Source: a virus. From it: a DNA stretch of 64,000 nucleotides. Below are positions 23,256 through 29,822 of the stretch, in pieces. The first letter of the stretch is position 1, and every line of letters starts with the position of its first letter. Both the position numbers and the translations under genes were made by a program. The stretch is from IMG/VR virus record IMGVR_UViG_3300009609_000001, positions 36,268-100,267 of that record. One strand, given 5' to 3'. Below the pieces are notes generated by a model. It worked only from the letters and a program-made list of their open reading frames with translations. It was not told the DNA's origin and did not search any database.

Positions 23256-23461
23256 CGCTTGGCAAACTCCCTCAGCCGCTTAGCAATCTCCGCCTCAGGC
23301 ATGAGCCACAACGAAGCGCCGACCGCCTCTTGCAGCAGATCCCGCGCGGCGTCGGTCCCTTGCGGCAGGTTGCGGCTCTCGCGGATGATCTTGCAGCACT
23401 TGCCGATGCCGTCGATTTCGACGACCGCGGCGCAGGCTTGGGCTTCGGTGGGGGTTAGCAT
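23252..23461 (-). CDS. Small helical protein, 69 aa
   Basis: MLTPTEAQACAAVVEIDGIG then NLPQGTDAARDLLQEAVGAS and EAEIAKRLREFAKR; helical, no known domain. Overlaps both neighbours by a few bases. Confidence 0.65.
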   Translation of the reverse strand: MLTPTEAQACAAVVEIDGIGKCCKIIRESRNLPQGTDAARDLLQEAVGASLWLMPEAEIAKRLREFAKR

Positions 23462-23844
23462 GCTTGCGATTCCTTTGCTCGTTGACGCCGCTCTTTCAAC
23501 CGCTCGCGCATCGCAATCCACCGCTTGGCATCTTCGCCGGGCCTGTATTCGTCCGTGTCGCTGTCGTACTCGGAATCCTCTGCGATGCACTCGTCGAGAT
23601 ATTCCCGCCAACCTCCCGGCCCCAGGCTGACTTCGTGCGCCTTGCCGAATTCCTTCCTGTCCACGTCGCACGCCATACAGCACTTCTCGTGGTTGGCTTC
23701 GCCCTCGAATACGTCGAAGTGGTCAACGTACTTTTCTCCTGGCTGGATTCTGCCGCCGCACGAGCTGCACTTATGCTGCTTGCGCGCCGTGCGTTCGGTT
23801 TCATTCCAGATGGTGCAGTATTCGTCGAAGTCAATCACGCACAT
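23455..23844 (-). CDS. Cys4 zinc-binding-like protein, 129 aa
   Basis: ARKQHKCSSCGGRIQPGEKY then HFDVFEGEANHEKCCMACDV forms a treble-clef-like zinc site (C-x2-C ... H-x2-C-x3-C). The C-terminal half is acidic then basic (KERRQRAKESQ). ATG 23844 has GGAGAG; a stem-loop with a T-rich end lies just upstream. Confidence 0.75.
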   Translation of the reverse strand: MCVIDFDEYCTIWNETERTARKQHKCSSCGGRIQPGEKYVDHFDVFEGEANHEKCCMACDVDRKEFGKAHEVSLGPGGWREYLDECIAEDSEYDSDTDEYRPGEDAKRWIAMRERLKERRQRAKESQAC

Positions 23845-23853
23845 GGTTCTCTC

Positions 23854-23888
23854 CAAAACAAGCCCGGCTTAGATACTCACCACCGGGC
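23854..23888 (-). terminator. Terminator between csrA and the next gene
   Basis: On the minus strand GCCCGG (23888-23883) pairs with CCGGGC (23867-23862) and is followed by TTGTTTT, then the GGAGAG of the downstream gene. It could end the csrA transcript or attenuate read-through. Confidence 0.6.
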
Positions 23889-23897
23889 GAGGCTTTC

Positions 23898-24116
23898 CTA
23901 ACCGGCTTCATGCCCGCCGCTCACTCCAGCGGCTCCGTCCGATGCGTCTCCACACGCAGCGGTCCTGTCGTGATTCAACTCGCGCCGCAAGACGCTCAGG
24001 TCTCGCGGGGCTTGAACGCCGATTCGCACCCGGTCGCCCTGGATGCGCACGACGCAAATCGAAATATGGCTTCCGATGTCGATGAATTCCCCGGTACGAC
24101 GCGATAAAACTAAGAT
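23898..24116 (-). CDS. csrA: CsrA/RsmA-type RNA-binding protein with ATC start
   Basis: The frame reads (start)-LVLSRRTGEFIDIGSHISIC, then VVRIQGDRVRIGVQAPRDLS and VLRREL, an almost complete match to CsrA (L-x-R-R-x-G-E-x-I-x-I-G ... V-R-I-G-x-x-A-P ... V-x-R-x-E-L), plus a 25-residue Ala/Gly tail. No ATG, GTG or TTG precedes it: an AAGGAGGT ribosome site is followed by six bases and then ATC (24116-24114). The upstream HNH gene stops at 24110, overlapping the start, so translation may be coupled. CsrA binds GGA in leader RNAs; the phage copy could redirect host or phage translation. Confidence 0.85.
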   Translation of the reverse strand: MLVLSRRTGEFIDIGSHISICVVRIQGDRVRIGVQAPRDLSVLRRELNHDRTAACGDASDGAAGVSGGHEAG

Positions 24117-24856
24117 GGGACACCTCCTTGCGATGGAAAATTGAGCGATGCAAACTCTCCGTACACCGTGCTGGCGGCAGCGTCATATGCCTTAGCAGCG
24201 GCAACCTCATCTGTGAACATTCCCAGGTGGATCGGCTTCTTGTCCTTGTGCAGACACGCTCGCCACTTGGCGCATTTTGAATTGAAGTGGACGCCCTTGA
24301 ACTTCGATGTTTTCGCGTCACGTCGCTTGCGAGTGTTTCGCATCTGCTGAACGCGGGTCGCCCAGCGGCAGTTATCCGGCTCATAATTGCCGTTCACATC
24401 CTTACGGTCGATTTCGAGATTCTCCGCGTAGCCGTTCGCATTGGCCCAATCGCGGAACGCCTCGAAACTAGCCTCCCACTCAGGACAGACACGGATTCCA
24501 CGCCCACCGTAATACTCGTAAGCCTGCGATGTCTCGCAATTGCACCTGTTTTTCATGTGGCACCAAATGCCATGCAATCGCGTTTTCGATTCTCCGTGGG
24601 TCTGAATATGCGATCCGATCTCAGTCGCCGCACACTCTCTTGAGCAATAAATACGCTCTGCGCTTGGCGAGAATCCAAACTCGCGTCCGCATGCCTTACA
24701 GGTTGCCTTAGACGGAGGATGTACACACTTGCGAGAGCAGTATTTGGCCGTTGCAAGACGCCCAACATGCACCGAGAATGGCGAACCGCACCGCTGGCAG
24801 GTTGTCTCAACCTGGGGATTCCGCTTGCGTTCTGAAAACAGCATTGTCTGTCTCAT
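24110..24856 (-). CDS. HNH endonuclease with AP2 DNA-binding domain, 248 aa
   Basis: Two N-terminal zinc knuckles (CQRCGSPF...CSRKC and CKACGREF...CSREC), an HNH core (YYGGRGIRVCPEWEASF, then IDRKDVNGNYEPDNCRWAT) and a C-terminal AP2 domain (SKFKGVHFNSKCAKWRACLH, HLGMFTDEVAAAKAYD). This is the domain order of AP2/HNH homing enzymes from which plant AP2 factors are thought to derive. The C-terminal coding region contains the csrA ribosome site. Confidence 0.9.
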   Translation of the reverse strand: MRQTMLFSERKRNPQVETTCQRCGSPFSVHVGRLATAKYCSRKCVHPPSKATCKACGREFGFSPSAERIYCSRECAATEIGSHIQTHGESKTRLHGIWCHMKNRCNCETSQAYEYYGGRGIRVCPEWEASFEAFRDWANANGYAENLEIDRKDVNGNYEPDNCRWATRVQQMRNTRKRRDAKTSKFKGVHFNSKCAKWRACLHKDKKPIHLGMFTDEVAAAKAYDAAASTVYGEFASLNFPSQGGVPS

Positions 24857-25392
24857 GCGGATTCCTCCAACAGCGACCTCTGCACGACGGGCGGCGGCTC
24901 AGCGTCGATGTGCATTACGATTCCCGTGATGTAGCTGGACCACGCCCACCCTCTGACTTGCTTCAGCGACTCAACGAAATTCTCGCGCGGAAATATGGCG
25001 GCAAGCGACATTAGCGCGCGAACGACGTTTAGCATCGCGCCGGCTTCATCTTGGCATTTCGCTGCCGCTTGCAGTGCTTCAAGTGCGGCGGACGAATCAC
25101 AGGTCGATTCATTTAGGGCTACGACGGGCGATTCCTTTTTCAGAGACCAAATTGCGAATAGGCAGTTGAGCGTTGCATATGGGCAGTGGATCGCCGGGCA
25201 TTCTTCAGCCAGTCGCAGCGAATTGATTGCCATTCGGATGCTGCTGTGCGCAGACTTGAGACCGGGCTTTTCGTATTTGCGAGGTCCAATCGCGTCGATG
25301 AGAAACGCCGATGGAGATTCTCTGGTGCGAGCATCGATAAGCACAAACTCGTTGTCCATCACATGCGACTCGAATGGTTTCCAGTAATCCAT
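24853..25392 (-). CDS. Hypothetical protein, 179 aa
   Basis: MDYWKPFESHVMDNEFVLID start from a TGATG junction; the body is helical (SSIRMAINSLRLAEECPAIH, SSAALEALQAAAKCQDEAGA, VVRALMSLAAIFPRENFVES). No family recognised. Likely an early-operon accessory protein. Confidence 0.7.
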   Translation of the reverse strand: MDYWKPFESHVMDNEFVLIDARTRESPSAFLIDAIGPRKYEKPGLKSAHSSIRMAINSLRLAEECPAIHCPYATLNCLFAIWSLKKESPVVALNESTCDSSAALEALQAAAKCQDEAGAMLNVVRALMSLAAIFPRENFVESLKQVRGWAWSSYITGIVMHIDAEPPPVVQRSLLEESA

Positions 25393-25613
25393 CACGCTGC
25401 CCCCATCGCCGCGTCCAATCGTTCCCCAATCTCCACACACTCCGCATCGCCGACCATGAAAAGCTCCCGGCAGGTCGTCGCCGCAGCTTCGCGCATGTGC
25501 TCCCGTTCGGCCAGCAACTCGCGGAGCATGGCGGCGGCTTCGTGGAGGTTTGATCCTGGCACGAATTCGCGCTGCGACCACGAGTTGATTTCGGTTAGGC
25601 GTTGGGGGGTCAT
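25392..25613 (-). CDS. Small helical protein, 73 aa
   Basis: MTPQRLTEINSWSQREFVPG then LHEAAAMLRELLAEREHMRE; a two-helix hairpin is likely. Coupled to the next gene by a shared base. Not recognised. Confidence 0.65.
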   Translation of the reverse strand: MTPQRLTEINSWSQREFVPGSNLHEAAAMLRELLAEREHMREAAATTCRELFMVGDAECVEIGERLDAAMGAA

Positions 25614-25615
25614 CG

Positions 25616-26296
25616 TCAGTCCGTGAATTGGAATACTTCCTGCTCAAGCCGACGTGCGGCGATTTCGCAATAGCGCTCTTCAATCTCGATTCCAATGGCT
25701 TTGCGGCCCAGCAGCTTCGCGGCTTCCAGCGTTGTCCCGGTGCCAGCCTGCGGATCAATAACGCCGTGGTCGCCATACTGGTTGACCAGCCATTTGACGT
25801 GCTCTAGCCGCCGTGGGCTTGGGTGGGGCAGATTCTCATAGTCGATGCCGTCCGATGTTCCTTGACCCCTGCCGGTGTGCTGCCGCTTGTTGGAATTGTT
25901 CCTTGCCACAATTTCGCCGCTCAACACACGCAAGCCTTCCCGCGACGGCGGCGGCTCACCGAACACGTAGGCAATGTCTGAGCCAACCAGCACGCGCCCG
26001 CGATAGGATGGTCTCGCATACCGCAGCCAGCACGCGCGAATGAACGGCAGCGCCGGCGGCACAGCCAAGAGAAATCTGGGGTCGCTCGTGCATCCCATAT
26101 GGACGACGAGCGTTTTGACGGTCAAGGCATCGCACGTCTCGCGAAAAAGCTGCTGCGGGTCGGCAACTCCCGGAAAGACGGAGTTCGGCCATACCGGATC
26201 GCAAATGCAAACCGGCGGCTGCTGAATCGACGGCAGCACCTCACGGCAATCACCGCAATAAATCTCGATGCCGTTCCGTGAGTAGTAAGGGGTCAT
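25616..26296 (-). CDS. DNA methyltransferase (beta-class N4/N6 type), 226 aa
   Basis: GIEIYCGDCREVLPSIQ begins the target/IV region; VIDPQAGTGTTLEAAKLLGR then KAIGIEIEERYCEIAARRL is the SAM motif I end typical of permuted beta-class enzymes. Motif IV reads CDPVWPNS where S/DPPY or DPPW is expected, so specificity or activity may be altered. Third methyltransferase in this arm. Confidence 0.8.
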   Translation of the reverse strand: MTPYYSRNGIEIYCGDCREVLPSIQQPPVCICDPVWPNSVFPGVADPQQLFRETCDALTVKTLVVHMGCTSDPRFLLAVPPALPFIRACWLRYARPSYRGRVLVGSDIAYVFGEPPPSREGLRVLSGEIVARNNSNKRQHTGRGQGTSDGIDYENLPHPSPRRLEHVKWLVNQYGDHGVIDPQAGTGTTLEAAKLLGRKAIGIEIEERYCEIAARRLEQEVFQFTD

Positions 26297-26463
26297 TCGC
26301 AGATCCTCACAACAATCGGCTCAGACTCCAGCTCGTCGACCAGCAGCACCGACAGCGGATAGCCGGTGTCGATGATGCTCAGCACGTCCAGGGCGGGTAC
26401 GAGCCGCTCGAGCTCGGCGTCTGCCAGGGCGTTGATGCGGGCGTTGTATTCGGATTCGGTCAT
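26293..26463 (-). CDS. Small acidic protein, 56 aa
   Basis: MTESEYNARINALADAELER then hydrophobic strands (VLSIIDTGYPLSVLLVDELE). TGATG junction with the upstream gene and ATGA with the methyltransferase. Not recognised. Confidence 0.65.
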   Translation of the reverse strand: MTESEYNARINALADAELERLVPALDVLSIIDTGYPLSVLLVDELESEPIVVRICE

Positions 26464-26699
26464 CAGTTTCGTCCAGCCCTGCGACTTGCCAGCGAGCATT
26501 GCAGGTGCTCAATTGCCCGCTCCATTGCGTACTCTTGCAATTCAGGTTCGGGGACATTGACCCAGAGCGAACAATCGTCCACGCCTTCACGCTGAATAAT
26601 TCCGACCGTAACCAGCGCGACGCAGTTATCCGCCGCTACCTCGTGGGTAACTCCAATCGACTCTTGCACGTCGTCCGGTATGTCGTCCATTTCGTTCAT
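26463..26699 (-). CDS. Hypothetical protein, 78 aa
   Basis: MNEMDDIPDDVQESIGVTHE start at an ATGA junction; ends helical (QEYAMERAIEHLQCSLASRR). Beta-rich centre with VALVTVGIIQREG. Not recognised. Confidence 0.65.
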   Translation of the reverse strand: MNEMDDIPDDVQESIGVTHEVAADNCVALVTVGIIQREGVDDCSLWVNVPEPELQEYAMERAIEHLQCSLASRRAGRN

Positions 26700-26782
26700 G
26701 CGTTTCGCTCCCTCACGCACCCAAGCCAGGTAATCGCCGCGACGCAAAGGGCACAGAATCCGATAGCGGAGAGCATGGTCAT
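26696..26782 (-). CDS. 28-aa membrane peptide
   Basis: MTMLSAIGFCALCVAAITWL then GCVRERNA: a single hydrophobic helix with a charged C-terminus. It exactly tiles between two genes through ATGA junctions, which supports translation despite its size. May insert in the inner membrane. Confidence 0.55.
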   Translation of the reverse strand: MTMLSAIGFCALCVAAITWLGCVRERNA

Positions 26783-27141
26783 ACGACGCACTCCGATAGT
26801 AGTTCCCGCAACGTAATCCCCTCCTCGCGCGCCATCTTCTCGAAAGCCAGCCGCATCTTTTTCAACGCCCGCAGTTCCGATTTCTGAATTGCTCGCCGGC
26901 ACACGCCAAAGCGCTGCGCGAGCGATTCGTAGGTGACGGCGCCGGTTTGCTGGTACGGTCGCTCGACGATCAGCCCCCGCGCGGCCGACGACGAAGCGTG
27001 ATCGCCGGTCCGCGCGGGTACCCGTTCTTGGCCGACTTGCTCGTGTTTTGTCGCCGGCAGACGGTGCGCGTCAGGGTTGGGCAGGAAACCTGATTGCGAG
27101 CCGCTGCCGGCGGTTGTTGGGGTCGTGGGGACCATGCTCAT
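26779..27141 (-). CDS. Sigma region 4-like DNA-binding protein, 120 aa
   Basis: C-terminal half reads TYESLAQRFGVCRRAIQKSE then LRALKKMRLAFEKMAREEG, the HTH and closing helix of sigma-70 region 4 (E-L-A-x-x-F-G-V-x-x-x-x-I-x-x-x-E-x-x-A-L-x-K-x-R). The N-terminal half is a Pro/Gly-rich linker; region 2 is missing. It could be a partial sigma or an activator for the late genes. ATGA junctions at both ends. Confidence 0.7.
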   Translation of the reverse strand: MSMVPTTPTTAGSGSQSGFLPNPDAHRLPATKHEQVGQERVPARTGDHASSSAARGLIVERPYQQTGAVTYESLAQRFGVCRRAIQKSELRALKKMRLAFEKMAREEGITLRELLSECVV

Positions 27142-27866
27142 ACTGATTCCATGATTCGACGCCCTATCCACTCCGCGCACGCCGGGAACACGCTGTTGCC
27201 GATTCCTCTAATGCGCTCCACGTAATCGGGAAACCCTGCGCGGCTTCTAAGTCCGCGGGATGCAAGTAGGTGTGCCCGGTCTGCTGCTTGTACCAGTCGC
27301 GGAGATTCAGTGTCCCGCCTTTGGGCCTGCATGATTTGCCGCCCTTCCAGTCCGTGGCCGTTGGCGTCGGCAAGTTCGGCGAGCAAGAACACTCGTTCCC
27401 GCTCGTGGTCAGCCCCAAAGCAACAGGCGCGCAGTCGGAAGGGCAGGACAGCGTAACCAAGCGATTCAAGGCCAGCTCGGAATCTCCACCAAGGCCAGGG
27501 AGCATCGCGCCGGATGTGCGACGGATTCTCTCGGACCACAAGGCGCGGGCGAATCGCATCAACAATGCGGAGGAACTCACCGCCGAGGCTCGATTGACTT
27601 GCGACACCGTAACCGCGCGCTCCGCTGTTCTCTTGGCACGGGTCTCCGCCAGCGATGCAGTCAACTCTCCATTGCTCAATTGGCTCTGGCGGGAAGGTTC
27701 GCACGTCGTCCCATCGCCGCACGTTGGGCCAATGCTTTTCAAGGACTCGTCGGCAGTAAGGGTCGATTTCAACTTGCCACCTGCATTCCATGCCTGCGCG
27801 TTCTAACCCAAGGTCCATGCCGCCAATGCCAGCGAACAAACTGCCGAACGTCACCCGTCTACCCAT
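27138..27866 (-). CDS. C5-cytosine DNA methyltransferase, 242 aa
   Basis: VTFGSLFAGIGGMDLGLERA is motif I, CIAGGDPCQENSGARG is the catalytic motif IV with PCQ, VVRENPSHIRRD is motif VI (ENP), and GIGNSVFPACAEWIG is motif X. The target-recognition region between is short, so this is a compact enzyme. Protects phage DNA or marks it. Overlaps its upstream neighbour by 16 bases. Confidence 0.9.
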   Translation of the reverse strand: MGRRVTFGSLFAGIGGMDLGLERAGMECRWQVEIDPYCRRVLEKHWPNVRRWDDVRTFPPEPIEQWRVDCIAGGDPCQENSGARGYGVASQSSLGGEFLRIVDAIRPRLVVRENPSHIRRDAPWPWWRFRAGLESLGYAVLPFRLRACCFGADHERERVFLLAELADANGHGLEGRQIMQAQRRDTESPRLVQAADRAHLLASRGLRSRAGFPDYVERIRGIGNSVFPACAEWIGRRIMESV

Positions 27867-28123
27867 CCAATCCCCGGCACGCACACATCCCCGCACGCTT
27901 CATGGATTGCTTGCCCCAACCGAACCATCGTGAATCCGTTCAAGTCGCGGCGCTGGTAACGGTCCCACAGGTAATCAATCGCGGCCTCAACTTCCGTCCC
28001 CCAGAACCGCACGATGTAGGTCTGTCCGTGCCGGCTGTATTCGGCTTCCAGGATTTCGTCGCCGTCGTCATCGCCTCCGAAGCGGGGTCCAATTGGCAGG
28101 CACGGTGCGTCGATGGTCAGCAT
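27851..28123 (-). CDS. Hypothetical protein, 90 aa
   Basis: MLTIDAPCLPIGPRFGGDDD then ILEAEYSRHGQTYIVRFWGT, EAAIDYLWDRYQRRDLNGF; mixed alpha/beta with aromatic residues. Not recognised. Confidence 0.7.
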   Translation of the reverse strand: MLTIDAPCLPIGPRFGGDDDGDEILEAEYSRHGQTYIVRFWGTEVEAAIDYLWDRYQRRDLNGFTMVRLGQAIHEACGDVCVPGIGWVDG

Positions 28124-28664
28124 TTGGTGGCCTCCGGTTTCGCAACTGCCGCGCGAAGGTCGGCCGCCAGTTCTGGAGCATGCCCGGTGAGTTTTTCCAG
28201 GGCGACGTGAAGCGGCCAGGTTTCAGGTTCGGCTGCTTCGCTTGATTGTTCCGGCGACTTGCGCGGCTCACGTCCAATTCCTTCTCTGCGGCTTTGGTTT
28301 CTTCGATGTGCCGCTCAAATTCGGCTTCGTCGATTGCGGCGATGCGCTGCCAGCGGTGGGAGTCTTTCCTGGAAACGCCGATTTGTTCGAGGGTAAAAGG
28401 TGTTCCCACGTGGGAACAGGTTTCACTCGGCCGCCCCCCGGTCGAGCGCTCCGTGTTGGCTAACGCATCACCAAGCCATCTGGCTGACCTCATCTTTAAT
28501 TCCGTGGCAAGGCTTTGGGTTTCCCCTGAAAGCCCGTTCATTTTGGCGAAGTGCCTTGCGGACTCCGCCAAGTCCATAATTTCCTTTGCCTTGTCGAAAC
28601 TGTTGCACTCGGCCAGGAGTCGCTTTGCGTTCCCCAGTTTTTTTACGATGGCAATTTCGTTCAT
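28068..28664 (-). CDS. Conserved phage protein (possible frameshift near 3' end), 198 aa as read
   Basis: Residues 1-130 (IVKKLGNAKRLLAECNSFDK, SLATELKMRSARWLGDALAN, LEQIGVSRKDSHRWQRIAAI) match a common phage/plasmid protein with a DNA-binding look (L-G-I-S-K-x-x-S-x-R-W-Q). The last 50 residues lose that character, while the -1 frame reads EPRKSPEQSSEAAEPETWPL then HVALEKLTGHAPELAADLRA and stops at 28116, overlapping the next start. A one-base change near 28255 may have shifted it. Confidence 0.7.
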   Translation of the reverse strand: MNEIAIVKKLGNAKRLLAECNSFDKAKEIMDLAESARHFAKMNGLSGETQSLATELKMRSARWLGDALANTERSTGGRPSETCSHVGTPFTLEQIGVSRKDSHRWQRIAAIDEAEFERHIEETKAAEKELDVSRASRRNNQAKQPNLKPGRFTSPWKNSPGMLQNWRPTFARQLRNRRPPNADHRRTVPANWTPLRRR

Positions 28665-29038
28665 CGGCGAAGTTCTCCGATGAGCGAATCGACCTCAGGC
28701 GTGTAGCGAAACCACTCTCCATGAAGGTGCAGGTGAGCCAGTTTCTTGTGGCACTCGTTTTCCAGGTGTCCCGCGCTGGCAATCGTCGCGATGAGTTTCA
28801 GCGGTCCTGGCGCGCCGGTTTGCAGGTCCGCAATGCGTGCCGGCGGGTCTGACGACACGCCGATCTTCACCGCATCGCCGCACAAGGCAAAGTAAAGGCT
28901 CTTGTTTACGTGAAGTCGGTCGGCACCCTTCGCCGGAAACAGCGCCCTTGCGTATGCCGCTTGTGCGCTGGCCAAGGCTATCGTCTCTCGCAGCCTAGCC
29001 ATCTCTGCTACTGCTTCGGCCGTGCTCATGCTTCCCAT
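28661..29038 (-). CDS. T5orf172 / GIY-YIG-like domain protein, 125 aa
   Basis: SLYFALCGDAVKIGVSSDPP then ARIADLQTGAPGPLKLIATI and ECHKKLAHLHLHGEWFRYTP are the order of the T5orf172/MUG113 branch of GIY-YIG proteins (V-K-I-G...R...LQ.G...L.L....E...H..F...R..GEWF). Possibly a nuclease, though catalytic activity is uncertain in this branch. ATG 29038; a second ATG three codons on is possible. Has an operator and promoter upstream. Confidence 0.8.
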   Translation of the reverse strand: MGSMSTAEAVAEMARLRETIALASAQAAYARALFPAKGADRLHVNKSLYFALCGDAVKIGVSSDPPARIADLQTGAPGPLKLIATIASAGHLENECHKKLAHLHLHGEWFRYTPEVDSLIGELRR

Positions 29039-29137
29039 GCGTGCCGCCGCGCGGCCCAGCCGCGGAAAAGTTTTGCGGGCTTCGGTTTCGCCAGCGGGGC
29101 GATTAGAAGACCGACGATTTGCGTTACGTCGGCTGAT

Positions 29138-29155
29138 TGTACCTATAGCGGTACA
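29138..29155 (-). promoter_or_regulatory. Operator palindrome with promoter, copy 1
   Basis: TGTACC-N6-GGTACA. On the minus strand TTGTAA, 16 bases, then TACAAT forms a promoter whose spacer and -10 overlap the palindrome, firing leftward to the 29038 gene. Same layout as the copy at 29410, so one repressor probably controls both. Confidence 0.65.
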
Positions 29156-29194
29156 AATTACAAGTGGTCTATTTCCAGAAAAACAGAAACGGCT

Positions 29195-29401
29195 TTAACT
29201 CTGCCGCGGTCCGGGCTTGCGCGGGATTTTCTTGAACGCATCAAGCGATTTTTGCGGAATCAGATAGGTACGTTCGCCTAGCGTTTCCGCTTCGATGCGC
29301 CCATCGCGGATATACCTGCGCACGAGGCTTTCGGTAATGCCAAGCGCCTTGGCTGCCTCGACGGTGGAAAAAGACTTTTCGATAGTTGTTGCCACGGACA
29401 T
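29195..29401 (-). CDS. Excisionase / MerR-type HTH_17 protein, 68 aa
   Basis: FSTVEAAKALGITESLVRRY then IRDGRIEAETLGERTYLIPQ is the winged-helix HTH_17 fold of excisionases and small regulators (TVxEAAxxLGxxxxxVRRxIxxGxLxAxxxG). Near the integrase on the opposite strand. Strong AGGAG ribosome site. It may be Xis and/or bind the two palindromes that flank it. Confidence 0.8.
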   Translation of the reverse strand: MSVATTIEKSFSTVEAAKALGITESLVRRYIRDGRIEAETLGERTYLIPQKSLDAFKKIPRKPGPRQS

Positions 29402-29409
29402 GCTCCTAG

Positions 29410-29427
29410 TGTACCTTTGGCGGTACA
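29410..29427 (-). promoter_or_regulatory. Operator palindrome with promoter, copy 2
   Basis: TGTACC-N6-GGTACA again, with TTGAAA, 16 bases, then TACACT on the minus strand. The -10 almost touches the AGGAG site, so the transcript leader would be very short. Points at the excisionase-like gene, suggesting autoregulation. Confidence 0.65.
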
Positions 29428-29535
29428 GATTTCAATACCTAACGGACTTCTCGGCACTGACGCCCCTCCCGGCCGGATGGCCGCGGCTTCTCCCGCTTCT
29501 GCGGTGGGCGTTAAACCTTTGCTCCGGTCCACAAA

Positions 29536-29619
29536 TGCGAGCGAGAGGACTTGAACCTCCACGGGATTACTCCCACGGCGACCTCAACGCCGCGCGTATG
29601 CCAATTCCGCCACGCTCGC
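29536..29619 (-). tRNA. tRNA-Leu (anticodon GAG)
   Basis: Acceptor arms GCGAGCG and CGCTCGC pair at the ends. The anticodon arm is CGGCG-TTGAGGT-CGCCG with GAG at positions 34-36. A long variable arm (TGGGAGTAATCCC region) and the GGTTCAAGTCC T-arm complete a class II tRNA. No CCA is encoded. It lies between the excisionase-like gene and integrase, so it may be a phage tRNA or part of the integration site; the window cannot tell which. Confidence 0.9.
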
Positions 29620-29654
29620 CAATTCCTACGCCGCTTTGCGTTGATGATACCCTC

Positions 29655-29673
29655 AACTTTATTTCCTAAAGTT
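29655..29673. repeat. Small inverted repeat upstream of integrase
   Basis: AACTTTA-TTTCC-TAAAGTT, a 7-bp palindrome with a 5-base centre in the tRNA-integrase spacer. Could be an integrase arm site or weak terminator; no second copy seen. Confidence 0.35.
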
Positions 29674-29822
29674 CGCTTAGCTTTTTGCTTGGCGCAGCCG
29701 CGCGCGTTAGGCAACGTCGAATGCGCACGCTATCGCGCTTAGGACTTGAGGAATTTTGCTTACAAACGCTCAAGCTCTAGTCAGTTTCTTGCCAATAAAA
29801 ACAAGTGGGCAGGAGAATCGAA

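Noticed and set aside
23908-24384. Minus-strand frame over the csrA region
   Set aside because: Its Arg/Ser-rich sequence is out of frame with CsrA, which matches a known family over its whole length.
29278-29562. Minus-strand frame spanning the operator and tRNA
   Set aside because: Runs through the tRNA-Leu and operator and overlaps the excisionase-like gene in another frame.
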